A stretch of 64,000 nt of DNA, from the NCBI GenBank assembly GCA_900660155.1, contig CABFPE010000160.1:535085-599084 (forward strand), read 5' to 3'. Within the stretch, counting starts at the first letter, position 1, and each line of letters opens with the position of its first letter. Below the pieces are notes generated by a model. The model saw only the letters and a list, made by a program, of their open reading frames with translations. It was not told the DNA's origin and made no database searches. The position numbers were made by a program, and so were the translations under genes. This DNA is from Hofstenia miamia. Its lineage: Eukaryota; Xenacoelomorpha; Acoela; Hofsteniidae. Shown piece after piece: positions 12,639-22,987 of this stretch.

Positions 12639-12852
12639 GGGGGACTTGATGGAATGTCCCCCGTCAGGTTTCAAAATTTAATTTTGACTAGATAAATCAA
12701 AAAAAATTGAAAAATTTAAAATCTAGGATCGTGAAATGCATTTTTTAGGGTCTATTTTCTCAAAATTTAAAAAATTTTAGAGGGGCTTCGCTCCGCATTA
12801 GGGAATGACAATGATGTCTCCCTCCCTTCAGAAAATCCTGGGTACGCCCCTG
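12639..12852. mobile_element. hAT/MITE terminal remnant
   Basis: The right end reads inward as CAGGGGCGTACCCAGGATTT, a typical hAT terminal repeat, ending at 12,852. A short hairpin GGGGGAC/GTCCCCC (12,639-12,645 with 12,656-12,662) lies at the other side. No matching left terminus or 8-bp target duplication was found, so only the right end is supported. Confidence 0.5.
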
Positions 12853-13234
12853 ATGATAACTACTTAAATAAACTACATATTTAACCACAGTTTTGGAAAT
12901 TTGGCTTGCTGGTGGCAAGGCGTTACATATTTTCGAAGCATTATCATTTCATTTTTAAATTTAGGCCAGCCAATCATGAATTGTCTGTATGCATTTGAAA
13001 TATGCACGCACTTAGAATGATTTATTCTTTATTACTGCATACATTAAACTCAGAAACAAAATAAATCTAATGTATTAAGCAGTCACTTTGAAAATATAGG
13101 CATATAAAAAACTTAAACAGAAAAGTACGCAACTCATTTTCCAGAAAATTTTGAAATTTTTGTTTGTTTTGGGGATTAAAATTTGAATACGAAGAAATTT
13201 TATTGCAGCAATTATTAAATAAAATGTGGAATAA

Positions 13235-13474
13235 CTACTTTATGATATCATTGGGAATTAAGAACTTGCAATACCAAATAAAGAACAAGTTTAGGATTTT
13301 TTGAAAATTCTTATGACACCAAAGTTCTACTGATTGTATATCAAATAGAGCACACCCATCTAATACTAATAGAACAAGATCTCCATATCGATGCACAAGT
13401 CTTCCTCTGTCCATTTCGTCGAGATACTTGCAATGCAATCTTTCTTTGAGATCTTCTTTCGAACATTTAAGCAT
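13235..13474 (-). pseudogene. Unrecognised coding-like fragment
   Basis: A 79-codon open stretch with protein-like composition (MLKCSKEDLKERLHCKYLDE..., then GDLVLLVLDGCALFD). I do not recognise it. It may be a transposon remnant or chance. No splice sites or neighbours support a gene. Confidence 0.15.
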
Positions 13475-15230
13475 AGGATGCTATCAACACAAACAACCTT
13501 CAAATTATACAGGTGCCATTTCGACATCCGTTTTCATTGATTGAGAATTAAAAGGTATCACTTCAATTTTTTTATCTATAAACTTGAATTTCCTTCTTCA
13601 GACTGCAAACTTTACAGTGTGAGGAATTTATGAAATTTTGACATATCTATTTTGCTTCATTTTTCTGAAAATAATAAAAATATTTCTGGTATCAAGACCC
13701 TCTGATTACGACATTGTTCAAGTATCTTGATTAATAACTAGAAATGGGCACGGAGTCCATTGGCCCTTGCTCTTTGTTTATTTGTAACTATATAACTGTA
13801 GAAAATCTAAACAGTAGCTTCTCAATTAATGTTGCACAATCTGCGGTAACTTTTGAAATACATTAAGATATATATCAATAATATAGAAAGTTGTATTCAT
13901 TATTATTATTAATTATTTTTCTGTTTAATTTTCATCTTTTAGTGATTTTTTCAAGAAAATAAAATATTTGAAATGAGCCTTAGGATTAGTACCAGTTGGT
14001 TAAAAAGTTTAACATAGTGATGTTCGGGCCACCGATTTTTCTGGCCCGCCCGTTAAGATCTCGATCTCAGCCCGCCTGGCACATGCATTGCACATTAATC
14101 ACATCGTCCAACGCATTTGCACATTAATCACGTGCTTTCATTATGTACCTGTAAATTATTCCAGATCCAATAAAAACATTACTATCAGCTGTTCAATCAG
14201 CTGTTAAATATACCAATGGTAAATTTGAGTTGAGATTGAGATATAGCAAACAGAATTGTAAAGAGATATTGTTATATATATATATATATATATATAGCAA
14301 CATCAATCAGTCTTGAACTCTCTCTGTTTCCTGGAATTCAGACATTTACAAACTTTTGGCGAAACCTCCTGTCTACAAGCACGTCACAGATTTTAAACTT
14401 GAATTATTTGAAATGTTACGGTAGTTTTGTTACCAAGATTATTGTTGTTGATTATTTACATTTATTTATTAATAGTTAAATTAGGGAAAACTTGTACGCA
14501 TTAGTTTCATTAAATTGTTTGATTTGGTTTAAATCGGTTGCTCTCAATTTTACTAATATTCGATTACAACAAATTTGATGTTGAGCTAAATTCATTTTTC
14601 AATTGGGGAAGAGCTGGTGGTACATCTGAGGCAGCACAAGTGCTTCAGCTTTTTCATGGTCTAACTAGAAGCAGGGTTGTTAAAAACTTAAGTGTCTGAA
14701 AAATATGTGAACTATAATAATTGCAATAAGTGTATTTTGAACTAAACTAATTTTGCACTTATTAAGTGTACCAACTACACTTATTTTGCACTTTTTCATT
14801 AGTAAAAAAATTAGTTAGATTGTGGATTTTGTCATTTCTTACTTTCAGCATGGTTGTTTTGAAGCCAAATATCAAGTATTTATTGTATTTTTAAATTTAT
14901 AAAGACGGATTTTCAATAAATTTTAAATCAGAATTTAAGTTCAATGTGTGAAGCAAACGAATTGCATTTGCACTAAATGTATATCAGGTTGTGTCTTTGG
15001 AAAATAGCCTACAACAAAAAACGCAATTGTGAATTTTTTATTTGATTTAAAGACATTAGGACAACACTTTGTGCATTCGGATATATTTAATGCTTGATAC
15101 ATACTAAGTACATCTATAGTACACAGGAAGTGACCTGAGAGAGAGAGAAAGAGAGAAATTTATTTACCTCGCAACCTTAAGATTGAATAATAGTAATTGT
15201 ACAAGAAATAAAAAATATACACAAAGATCA

Positions 15231-17350
15231 CTAACATACTACTTGGTAAGACAACATCAGCTGTGCAGGAATAAAAGAACGCATAAGGCGATTATTGCTC
15301 CAAGGGAATGTGATTTCGCGGATATGTCGTAGGTTGTAGTCAATAGATCGCGTGTTAGGAATAAACTGGTTAAGGACGTGACAAGGAGACATTGCTTGTT
15401 TAAATAATTTGTTGCATGCAGTCTGACGTCTTTCCGCAACTGGTTCACAGCCAAAATGATTAAGGGCATCTGCAAACGATAGGCGCCCATGAGTGATAAT
15501 TCTAAGTGCCCGTTTTTGAATCCGCTCTAAACTATCGCACTGAGCTTTGGTAAGGCCGTGGTGGAAAACAGGAGCAGCATTCTCAAGAACAGACCGAATA
15601 ATAGCTGAATAAACAGTGAATGAATCTCTTTCACGGAGACCACTTCGGGATAACATCCTCAAAAAAGAACGCCTAGAAGTTTCACCTCATGGATACGATC
15701 GATACTCACACCGTCGATGGAAATAGAAGGAGGTAATCTGACATTGCGATGAAAACAGACGTTTAGCTCTTTAGCCTTAGACGTATTTAAAGTAGCAAAG
15801 TTAGACTGACACCAATCAACCACTTCAGAAATTAGAACAGACGAATTGAACTTATCCCGACAGTTTTCCTCCGCCAATTTTATTAACTCCCATGTGGTAG
15901 TATTGTCAACAAATTTGGCTTGTTGCTCAAATCCACGACGAAGAAGACTATCAATAAAAAGTATATATAACCAGGGTCCTAATTTAGACCCCTGTGGAAC
16001 ACCAGCGATAATATGTGCCCAGTCTGAATACGTCCCATTGGGCAATACAACTCTTTGTTGTCTGAAAAAAAGAAAAGAAGTAATCCAGTTAATCGTCGCT
16101 GGACGAACTCATATTTTCTTGAGGCGCCATTTTAAAGTCAAGAAGATAAACACGAATATATTCGCGCCTTTGTACTGTTTTCCAAATGATGTAGCCACTG
16201 GTGAATCATGCTGATTAAATTGCTTCATGTCAACATTTGCCATAATCTTGACAATAAGTTCTGATTCCAAAATAATTTCTTCAATTATCGCACACTGGTT
16301 TGTGCTTCTCTAAAAGACAAACATTAGCGAATGTAAAAGGAGTTGCGCAGCAATCACGAAGAGAAGCGTTAATAATCATCGAGATAGGAAGGGCTAGTTC
16401 ATAGCTATACTCTTTAGGTATTATATGTTTGTGATAGTTAGGACCGGATGATTTGTGAGCAGAGACACACTGCAAGATTCTAAAAACTGACAGCACGTCG
16501 GTGGTTATATGATTGACAACGTTGTCAAAGAGTGGCACATTTCTCACGTCTGGAAATTGCCAAACTGATTCGGCAAGTTCGAAGTTGATTTTATTAGCCA
16601 ACGTTTTGCTATCAAGAGCCGCGAGAGAATTAGACAAAGTTAAAGTAGAAGCGCGACAGGAACCACAAAGGGCCTTAACTGACTTCCACCAAGAACGCAA
16701 CGTACGGCATTCTAAATCACCAACTTGACGTCGAAAAAACGTTGAAGAGATGCAGACAGTAAATGGTTGAGTTTGTTTCGCAAGCGATTGAATAGCTGAG
16801 ATTTTCCTGAATTGAGTGCCTTACATTTTTTCTTGATAAGATTTTTAATACGACAATTGATCCACGGTTTATCATTAGTAAACTTGCGAACTTGCTTTAG
16901 GGGGAAGCAAGGATCAATAAATGAATCAAAAAGAGATGAAAATTTTTACCACGCATCCAGAAATGACAAGCAGAGAAGCAAATCGGACCAATCTGTACGC
17001 ACTAGTAGCCTACCAAACCAATTACGGCTAGACTCAGGCACCAGTCGTATATAATTTATAGTACTATGGCGGAACTGCCTGGAAGAGATGCTCGGAAGGA
17101 AAACAGATAGATGATGACGCCCACCCAAACTGGGCATAGATTTAGCTTCGCCAAAAAGTGCCTTATGGCAAACAAAAATTTTATCCAAGATCTTCTTACT
17201 GTGAGTATGAAATTTAACAGTTTGAAACAAACCGAATTCACGACAAAGAAACGTTGTCTTTAAATCATTAAAATCACTTTTCCAGATGACACATATATTA
17301 GGATAATTAAGCTCCAAGAAATGTAAACATGAACGCAGATAGTTCATCAT
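15231..17350 (-). pseudogene. LINE ORF2: endonuclease and reverse transcriptase, inactivated
   Basis: Endonuclease remnant: a DFNDL motif (SDFNDLKTTFLCREFGLFQT) with downstream LDKIFVC, matching the GDFN and LD..FV blocks of AP-type LINE endonucleases. A linker reads NDKPWINCRIKNLIKKKC. Reverse transcriptase: AHKSSGPNYHKHIIP and ASLRDCCATPFTFANVCLLE (fingers), IIAGVPQGSKLGPWLYILF (palm, 15,960-16,020), then FVDNTTTWE, where the second catalytic aspartate of FVDD is replaced by asparagine. The tail has VKLLGVLF, ENAAPVFHHGLTKAQCDSLE and RSFIPAQLM. Several frameshifts separate the blocks. Cannot be active. Confidence 0.85.
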
Positions 17351-17380
17351 CCGACGGTTGTCATCACTGTATCATTGAAT

Positions 17381-17966
17381 TTACCCAGTATAAACATTGT
17401 CAATGAGTGCATCGTTCGAACCAAGGATGTTAAGAATTCTACCAACTTCCTTTTGATCGTGCATCAGACGGTCGGCAGTATTGCTCTCCTTAGATTCCGG
17501 AATACCGCTTAAAATAATCTGTTGCTGATGATCACCATGATGAGTTGGGACCACCTTGCCGGATGCTGATCCATACTTCATTGCAGAAAACCATTTGCTC
17601 GTCTTCTCATCGTAGGCCTTGATGTCGCTTTCGAGTTTTGCAATTGTACTCCTGATAACACGCGATAACAAATAATGAATTGTTCAACAACGCAGGTGAA
17701 TCTGACTTGGCCCGGGAAACAAAACTGTCTCTTTTGCTCGATGATACACAATCATTACAGAAGGTAAGAATATTGTCCCGATACCAATCATGAAATTCTA
17801 TTCCCACTGAGAAACCAGAACAGTTTCTCAAATGAAACGAAATACCACAAATAACACATTGATAAATACGTTGGTTATCATGAATTTCTTCGCAACACAC
17901 ACTACACATTGCACTATGAGAGATATCTGTTTTGTACATTAAGAGTGAGAGAGTAAACACGACCAC
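17381..17966 (-). pseudogene. LINE ORF1 with PHD-like zinc finger
   Basis: The N-terminal part shows a C4HC3-like pattern (CSVCCEE..., QCVICGISFHLRNC, FCNDCVSS), a PHD finger as found in ORF1 of some non-LTR elements. It is followed in another frame by a short helical stretch (IAKLESDIKAYDEK) and IILSGIPESKE..., resembling the conserved start of the RNA-binding domain of LINE ORF1 proteins. The product would bind element RNA and aid reverse transcription. Split by a frameshift near 17,640. Confidence 0.65.
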
Positions 17967-18597
17967 TCACCAGCAAAGTGTATGTTAAATTTTTTGGCCA
18001 CATTTTGAAGCTAAATTGTTGGCAGTTAAATTAAATCACAAATTTAACATCAATACTAAATGGCTCTTACCTATAATAAAGCAAAATGAAGGCCTCTGTC
18101 CTAGTGTAGTTTAAGCAGTGAACAGTAGTTCAAGAATCATATTTAAAAAATAGTGCAATTATTGCAATGAGTTATTTTTTTAAATTGGAAAGTGTACTTA
18201 TTTATTTTTTTAATGTTTAATCAAAAATAATAGTGCACTTAATTTTTTAACACACCTGACTAGAAGGCATTCATTCTCGTGGTAGTTAAACTTTACTGTT
18301 AAATTACTTTATTTCAATGGCCAAATTATGTGTAAGCTAAACTCTTTGTATTCAGGACCTTGACTCGCATTTACAAGTTAGAGGGACATGGCCCCGCAAA
18401 GTTCAATAAATTAATCATAGTCTTACTCATATGAAATAGTTTTGCCCCTTTTTCATTGAATTTTTAAATAGAATGGCATTAGCATTTTACATATTATAAA
18501 TAAAATATATTCACTCTAACTTAGTGACAGAATATTAGAATTAATACTATAGAATTTTGTATCCAGGATGCCGAGAGGAAGGGGGTTAAGTAGCCTA

Positions 18598-18644
18598 ACA
18601 GGGAGGGCCGTGCCCCCTTGGCCCTCGCTTTGCCACGGCCCTGT
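18598..18644. repeat. GC-rich hairpin
   Basis: ACAGGG.GGGCCGTG on the left pairs with CACGGCCCTGT on the right across a 20-bp GC-rich loop. It resembles a collapsed hAT terminus (CAGGGCCGTG). It lies just outside the Z hAT end at 18,684. Confidence 0.4.
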
Positions 18645-18879
18645 TTGTATTTTTGATTGATTAATTTGCAATTCGTGTGCTTGCAGGGGCGAGTATAGCA
18701 TTTAAGATTTGGAGGGCTAAAATGACTTTATTAACTTGAAAGAGTACTGTTTTTTTAAAGAAAATTTGAAAGTACAACTTATATAGCAAACATAAAGATA
18801 ACAAGACAAAAAAAGACACAAAAATATATGAGTAACAAAATCATATTTATTATTTTATTTCAAGTTTTTTGGCTTCACG

Positions 18880-19277
18880 CACTTTGCTTGTAGGCTATAT
18901 TTTAAAGCTGGGAGATTTGCAAGAACATCTACAGCTTCTTCAATGGTCACTTTCATAAACAGATCTTTTGCAATTGACATTAATGCCAAGTATGAAAGAC
19001 GGTCTTCAGCAATTGTTGAATGCAAGAAACTATGTATTCTTCAAAGAACAGAAAACGATCTTTGACATGTAACATTCACACTTTGCTTGTAGGCTATATC
19101 ATAAAGCTGGGAGATTTGCAAGAACATCTACAGCTCCTTCAATGGTCACTTTCATAAACAGATCTTTTGCAATTGACATTAATGCCAAGTATGAAAGACG
19201 GTCTTCAGCAATTGTTGAACACAAGAAACTATGTATTCTTCAGAGAACAGAAAACGATCTTTCACATGTAACATTCG
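18880..19277 (-). pseudogene. Z transposase C-terminal hATC domain, tandemly duplicated
   Basis: The minus strand encodes NVTCERSFSVL then RIHSFL.STIAEDRLSYLA and LMSIAKDLFMKVTIE, the hATC dimerisation domain of DUF4371/ZMYM1-type hAT proteins (CERSFSVLRRI...RLS.LALMSI). The block occurs twice head to tail with a period of 199 bp (18,880-19,078 and 19,079-19,277), nearly identical and not next to an N, so this duplication may be real. Both units carry stops or frameshifts. Confidence 0.8.
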
Positions 19278-19603
19278 CAATTGGCAGAGTCAATTAATTC
19301 CTATCACTTTGAATAATGCTGGAAAGGCATGTCTCATTGTCTAAATAAATATCATAAGATCGCATATGTTTCTGGTGAAATTATATCATAAATACTACGA
19401 GATCTTTTCACAGAAAATGAATGAATTAAGAGAAATAACACCAATAGCAGAAGACATCCGAGAAACACGTTTCCTGAAATACACAAATGTCGTAACAACA
19501 GAAAGAGAGGCAGTTCTCAAAATGACAAAGCAAACCGAATTCGAGAAAGCAACGTGGGCCGACCAGCAGGCGGAAATGATAATTTGAAAGGCGGACACCC
19601 TGG

Positions 19604-20674
19604 TGCACAGAGAACGAGCTGTGCTAAAAATAACGCAAGCTGAGGGGGGCGTGTAGCATCATCCAAATGAAATCAGAAATAAGCTGCAAACGTCGCAGAA
19701 GAGAGTAAGATCGAAGGGAAGTTGATTGAAAGGTGTTGTAATTAAATCAATTATTATTATTTCAGATTTATTTGTAAAATGCAACTAAGAAAACAACATG
19801 TGTCAAAAAAGAGATATTTGTGTATCTTGATAAAAATACTTTTGACTAAATGACGCTTACATTATTTTTAGCCGCCATCTTGGCAGAAAGTTTAAATTTG
19901 AATCGACAGGTACTTCTTTTGGAAATACTATAAATGGATTAAAACACTGTAAGAAGTTGATAAAGAATTTTACTTAGAATTCTTATTTTGTTCTTCATTA
20001 ATGGTTTAAATATTTAATATGATGTTGAGCTAATCAAGCGGTGTTTAGTAGTGGTCTGGATACATCACAGGGAACGATTCTAGGGTCTCTGTACCAGACC
20101 ATGAAAGTGCACATAAGCACTGAGCTAATGTCTGTCTCTTATACANTGCACAGAGAACGAGCTGTGCTAAAAATAACGCAAGCTGAGGGGGGCGTGTAGC
20201 ATCATCCAAATGAAATCAGAAATAAGCTGCAAACGTCGCAGAAGAGAGTAAGATCGAAGGGAAGTTGATTGAAAGGTGTTGTAATTAAATCAATTATTAT
20301 TATTTCAGATTTATTTGTAAAATGCAACTAAGAAAACAACATGTGTCAAAAAAGAGATATTTGTGTATCTTGATAAAAATACTTTTGACTAAATGACGCT
20401 TACATTATTTTTAGCCGCCATCTTGGCAGAAAGTTTAAATTTGAATCGACAGGTACTTCTTTTGGAAATACTATAAATGGATTAAAACACTGTAAGAAGT
20501 TGATAAAGAATTTTACTTAGAATTCTTATTTTGTTCTTCATTAATGGTTTAAATATTTAATATGATGTTGAGCTAATCAAGCGGTGTTTAGTAGTGGTCT
20601 GGATACATCACAGGGAACGATTCTAGGGTCTCTGTACCAGACCATGAAAGTGCACATAAGCACTGAGCTAATGT
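19604..20674. repeat. 528-bp contig overlap around N at 20,146
   Basis: 19,604-20,131 and 20,147-20,674 are the same sequence. The first copy ends in adapter, then N; the second begins immediately after the N. Assembly artefact; one copy expected in the genome. Confidence 0.9.
20132..20145. other. Nextera mosaic-end adapter remnant at contig end
   Basis: CTGTCTCTTATACA immediately before the N at 20,146 is the first 14 bases of the transposase mosaic-end adapter used in Nextera libraries (CTGTCTCTTATACACATCT). At the equivalent position in the second copy (20,675 on) the sequence instead continues as AGGGTACACATAAG. This is sequencing contamination, not genome. Confidence 0.9.
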
Positions 20675-20989
20675 AGGGTACACATAAGCAATCTTGATTG
20701 AGCTGAGAAGTGGCACTCAAGCATCGGATGGAATGGTGAAACTGGAGGTGGAGATCCGCTTCGGGCAGATGCCCATTAGGAGATCATTATAGGGGTTACT
20801 GCATTGCTTTGTCACCTAAAAAATGAGCAGTTAATTCTAGGTTACATAAGTTAACAGAAGAAACTAGTCAAGCAGTAATAAGTAAATCCTTACCCGCAAT
20901 AACACAGCTAACATTGTAAAGTAACAGTAGATAAACAGTGATAATGCCTGGTAGAGGATATTACAATAGATTGCTGAATAATACAACGC

Positions 20990-22406
20990 AAATAAAATTA
21001 GGTAATTACTTCCAACTTAGCAAAACTTCCCTCAATTTTAACTTTACTTCAGGCTTTAATGTTTTTATATCAGAGATTGTTTGAAAAGCATCCATCAATT
21101 CTTTGTAGCAACTATGAATGACTGAAATAAGTGCCTCACAAAAATTCAATTTATGAGCACAATTCTGAAGCAGTTTGAGTGCTTCTTTGTCAGAATCCAC
21201 TTGAATGTCATGAAAAACACCTTGTCGCTTAACAGATTGATTAATAAAGATATCAGTTTCCTTTATGAACGAAAAAATCAGATGCAGCTACAACATTAGC
21301 ACAGGCATTCTTTAAAACGAGATTCAATCTGTGACCATGACAATGTACATAAAGACAAGGAGTACCACTTGTGTCTCTAACTAAATTTTAAACTCCAGCA
21401 TTCTTCCCAGACAACACAGATGCACTGACACTACACTGTCCAATACAGTTAGCAATGTCTAGTTCAAAATTTAGACTTGGTTGTCTAATACAAGACCTGA
21501 TCTTTGAGAAAAGTGAAGGTGCATCAAGCTGATTATGCTGAAGTTCTTCAAATTTGATACATCTCTTATGAACCTCGCAATTGCTACCCACATATCTAAT
21601 CAAAACTCCAAGATGTGACCTTGCAAAAAAGGTTTCAAAAAACATTAAACTAAATCAACATAGCTCATTATCCTCCTGTTTCATTTCATTTATCATTTTG
21701 TGAAGCAAAGTAGTGGATAGGGCTTGTAGCATTCCATTTTGAGCATCAGATGAAAGATACGTTTTTACGAACTGTAAGCATTTTCCTTTTAAAATCATCT
21801 GATTTTTCTTCAACAAGTCCAACTAGCTCATGGAAGTTGCCATGAAAAATGATATCTTTATTTTCACTATGGCCTCTCAAAGGAACAGTCATTAATGCAC
21901 ATCTTAGCACAATTAATTAAGGTTTTGACATAGGCTCGATTATCAGCTACTTGCTTCACATGCATCAATTGAAGTTTGTCAACCACAGTGCCTGTTTGCT
22001 TAGCTGATTCAAAATCAAGCTTCTTGCAGCACAACTTAAATGGTATGAGCAAGAAGAATGGACTTTAAGCTTTTCTGCCAGTTTCTTCCAATTTCGGAAT
22101 CCAGATGACATAAATGCAGGATCAGGTTTTCTGCCTATGGAAGGAGCAAAATGACGACATGTATGATAATATATACTGCCACTTTCAACAGAGTATACTC
22201 AATAAACGTGTACTTGGAATAATATGTTGAGGAAAATGATCTTTGTTTTCAACCAAATGTTGTTTTTGGGTAGGTCATATTTGGCTGAGCAGGAGGGTTG
22301 GTATAGTTACATAAAATATCCTAGGGTGCACTGTGTGTGCTGTCAAGACCTGCTGTTGACAACAATGTTTCATCAGAAAGAGCTGATGAAGTTGAAATAC
22401 AATGTG
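20990..22406 (-). pseudogene. Z transposase, TTF zinc finger and DUF4371 region
   Basis: The minus strand from 22,406 reads STHSAP, then after a stop NPPAQPNMTYPKTTFG, RSFSSTYYSKYTFIEY, YHTCRHFAPSIGRKPDPAF and SGFRNWKKLAEKLKVHSS. This is the TTF-type zinc finger of ZMYM1-like hAT proteins (YPKT.FG...RSF...WY.kY.WLEYS...CR.F). Further on come LGVLIRYVGSNCEVHKRCI (about 21,580), CIGQCSVSASVLSGKNAGV (about 21,390-21,450, compare CRGQsYDGAsnMSGk..Gv) and KLNFCEALISVIHSCYKELM (about 21,100), all DUF4371-region blocks. Multiple stops and frameshifts. The upstream coding part continues at 44,940 and 45,345 beyond the X insertion. Confidence 0.85.
22399..22406. repeat. Target-site duplication of X, left
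   Basis: ACAATGTG directly before the X terminus, repeated exactly at 44,940-44,947. Eight bases is the hAT standard. Confidence 0.9.
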
Positions 22407-22519
22407 CAGGGATGGAACCAGCAATGCTGTTGCAAACACTGGTACCAGTCGATTGTTGTTAACATCACCAGCAATTTAGTGCTCCTTACCAGCAAAAGTT
22501 ACATGCAGTCAGGGGCAGC

Positions 22520-22987
22520 TATTTGACCTAGGCAACCTATGCTCTGCCTAATTACTAAAAATATTGGGTTTTAACGTATTTGTATGAACATTAATGTATT
22601 CAATGCTTTTTGTAAGTGAAGATAATTTTCATTTTCTTCAAACCTAGGCAACTACCATGAATGCCTAATTTTGCCCATAATTTTGCGTAGCAGGAATTAG
22701 ATATTATTGAATTATTCTGCTAGTGTGCAAATATCAAGTTAGGCAACACTTAATTTAGGTCTTTGATTGTGCAATATTAAGCAGAATTTCATGTTAATGT
22801 TGTAATCAATCAGCATGGGATTCAATTGCCATCTTAGGCAAATATTATTCTGCATTTTCAATCCACAGAAAGTGTAAATTTATAGGTAGCATCCATTTAC
22901 TTAAAGCATCCAATTTGAATGTGATGGCTTCTCAATGATTGTTAACTCAGCATATCCTCTGCCAAATGTTTGCAAATTTTTGACTAT
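22520..22987. other. X 5' non-coding region
   Basis: Between the left terminus of X and the LTR mosaic. No reading frame of note. Repeated CCTAGGCAAC / TTAGGCAA words (22,537, 22,645, 22,738, 22,833) may be sub-terminal motifs of X. Confidence 0.4.

Larger units (their letters stand above)
15137..17990 (-). mobile_element. CR1/Jockey-like LINE, near full length but broken
   Basis: Non-LTR retrotransposon read leftward. Order: ORF1 with a PHD-like finger and a conserved downstream domain (17,966-17,381), endonuclease remnant (17,350-16,946), reverse transcriptase (16,700-15,659), C-terminal tail (15,662-15,231), and a short 3' UTR ending in a CT-rich simple repeat (15,155-15,137). No target duplication could be found. 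It sits inside the hAT-like element 14,672-18,258. Relatives at 6.1-7.5 kb and 45.9-46.9 kb share the RT tail layout. Confidence 0.8.
14672..18258. mobile_element. Non-autonomous hAT-like element with 8-bp target duplication, hosting a LINE
   Basis: The left end CAGGGTTGTTAAAAACTTAA and the inverted right end CAGGTGTGTTAAAAAATTAA match at 17 of 20 positions. They are flanked by a perfect 8-bp direct repeat ACTAGAAG (14,664-14,671 and 18,259-18,266), the hAT signature. The sub-terminal regions (14,690-15,100 and 18,060-18,250) are rich in inverted AATAAGTGCACTTA-like words and have no transposase frame. The rest (about 15,137-17,990) is a minus-strand LINE that must have inserted later, so the original element was about 0.7 kb. 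Confidence 0.85.
19340..20960 (+). mobile_element. LTR element 3' end (copy B): third-frame tail plus LTR, fossil
   Basis: 19,366-19,650 encodes the C-terminal block also seen in copy A (KLYHKYYEIFSQ..., TTEREAVLKM, EFEKATWADQ) and copy C (KADTLVH). A G-rich polypurine tract (TGAGGGGGGC, 19,641-19,650) is followed by the LTR start TGTAGCATCATCC at 19,652. The LTR runs to about 20,830-20,960; its distal part (CACATAAG..., CTTCGGGCAGATGCCC, TCACCTAAA) matches the minus-strand LTR at 23.93-24.1 kb. The apparent length is inflated by a 528-bp contig overlap at the N at 20,146. The 5' part of the element is absent. It sits inside the Z hAT. Confidence 0.75.

Noticed and set aside
14027-14085. GC-rich GGGCC/GGCCCGCCCG patch
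   Set aside because: Resembles MITE ends (as at 59,280-59,350) but no paired end or target duplication could be found.
18676-18683. TGTGCTTG as the target duplication of Z
   Set aside because: No matching 8-mer found near the expected other end around 45.64-45.67 kb.
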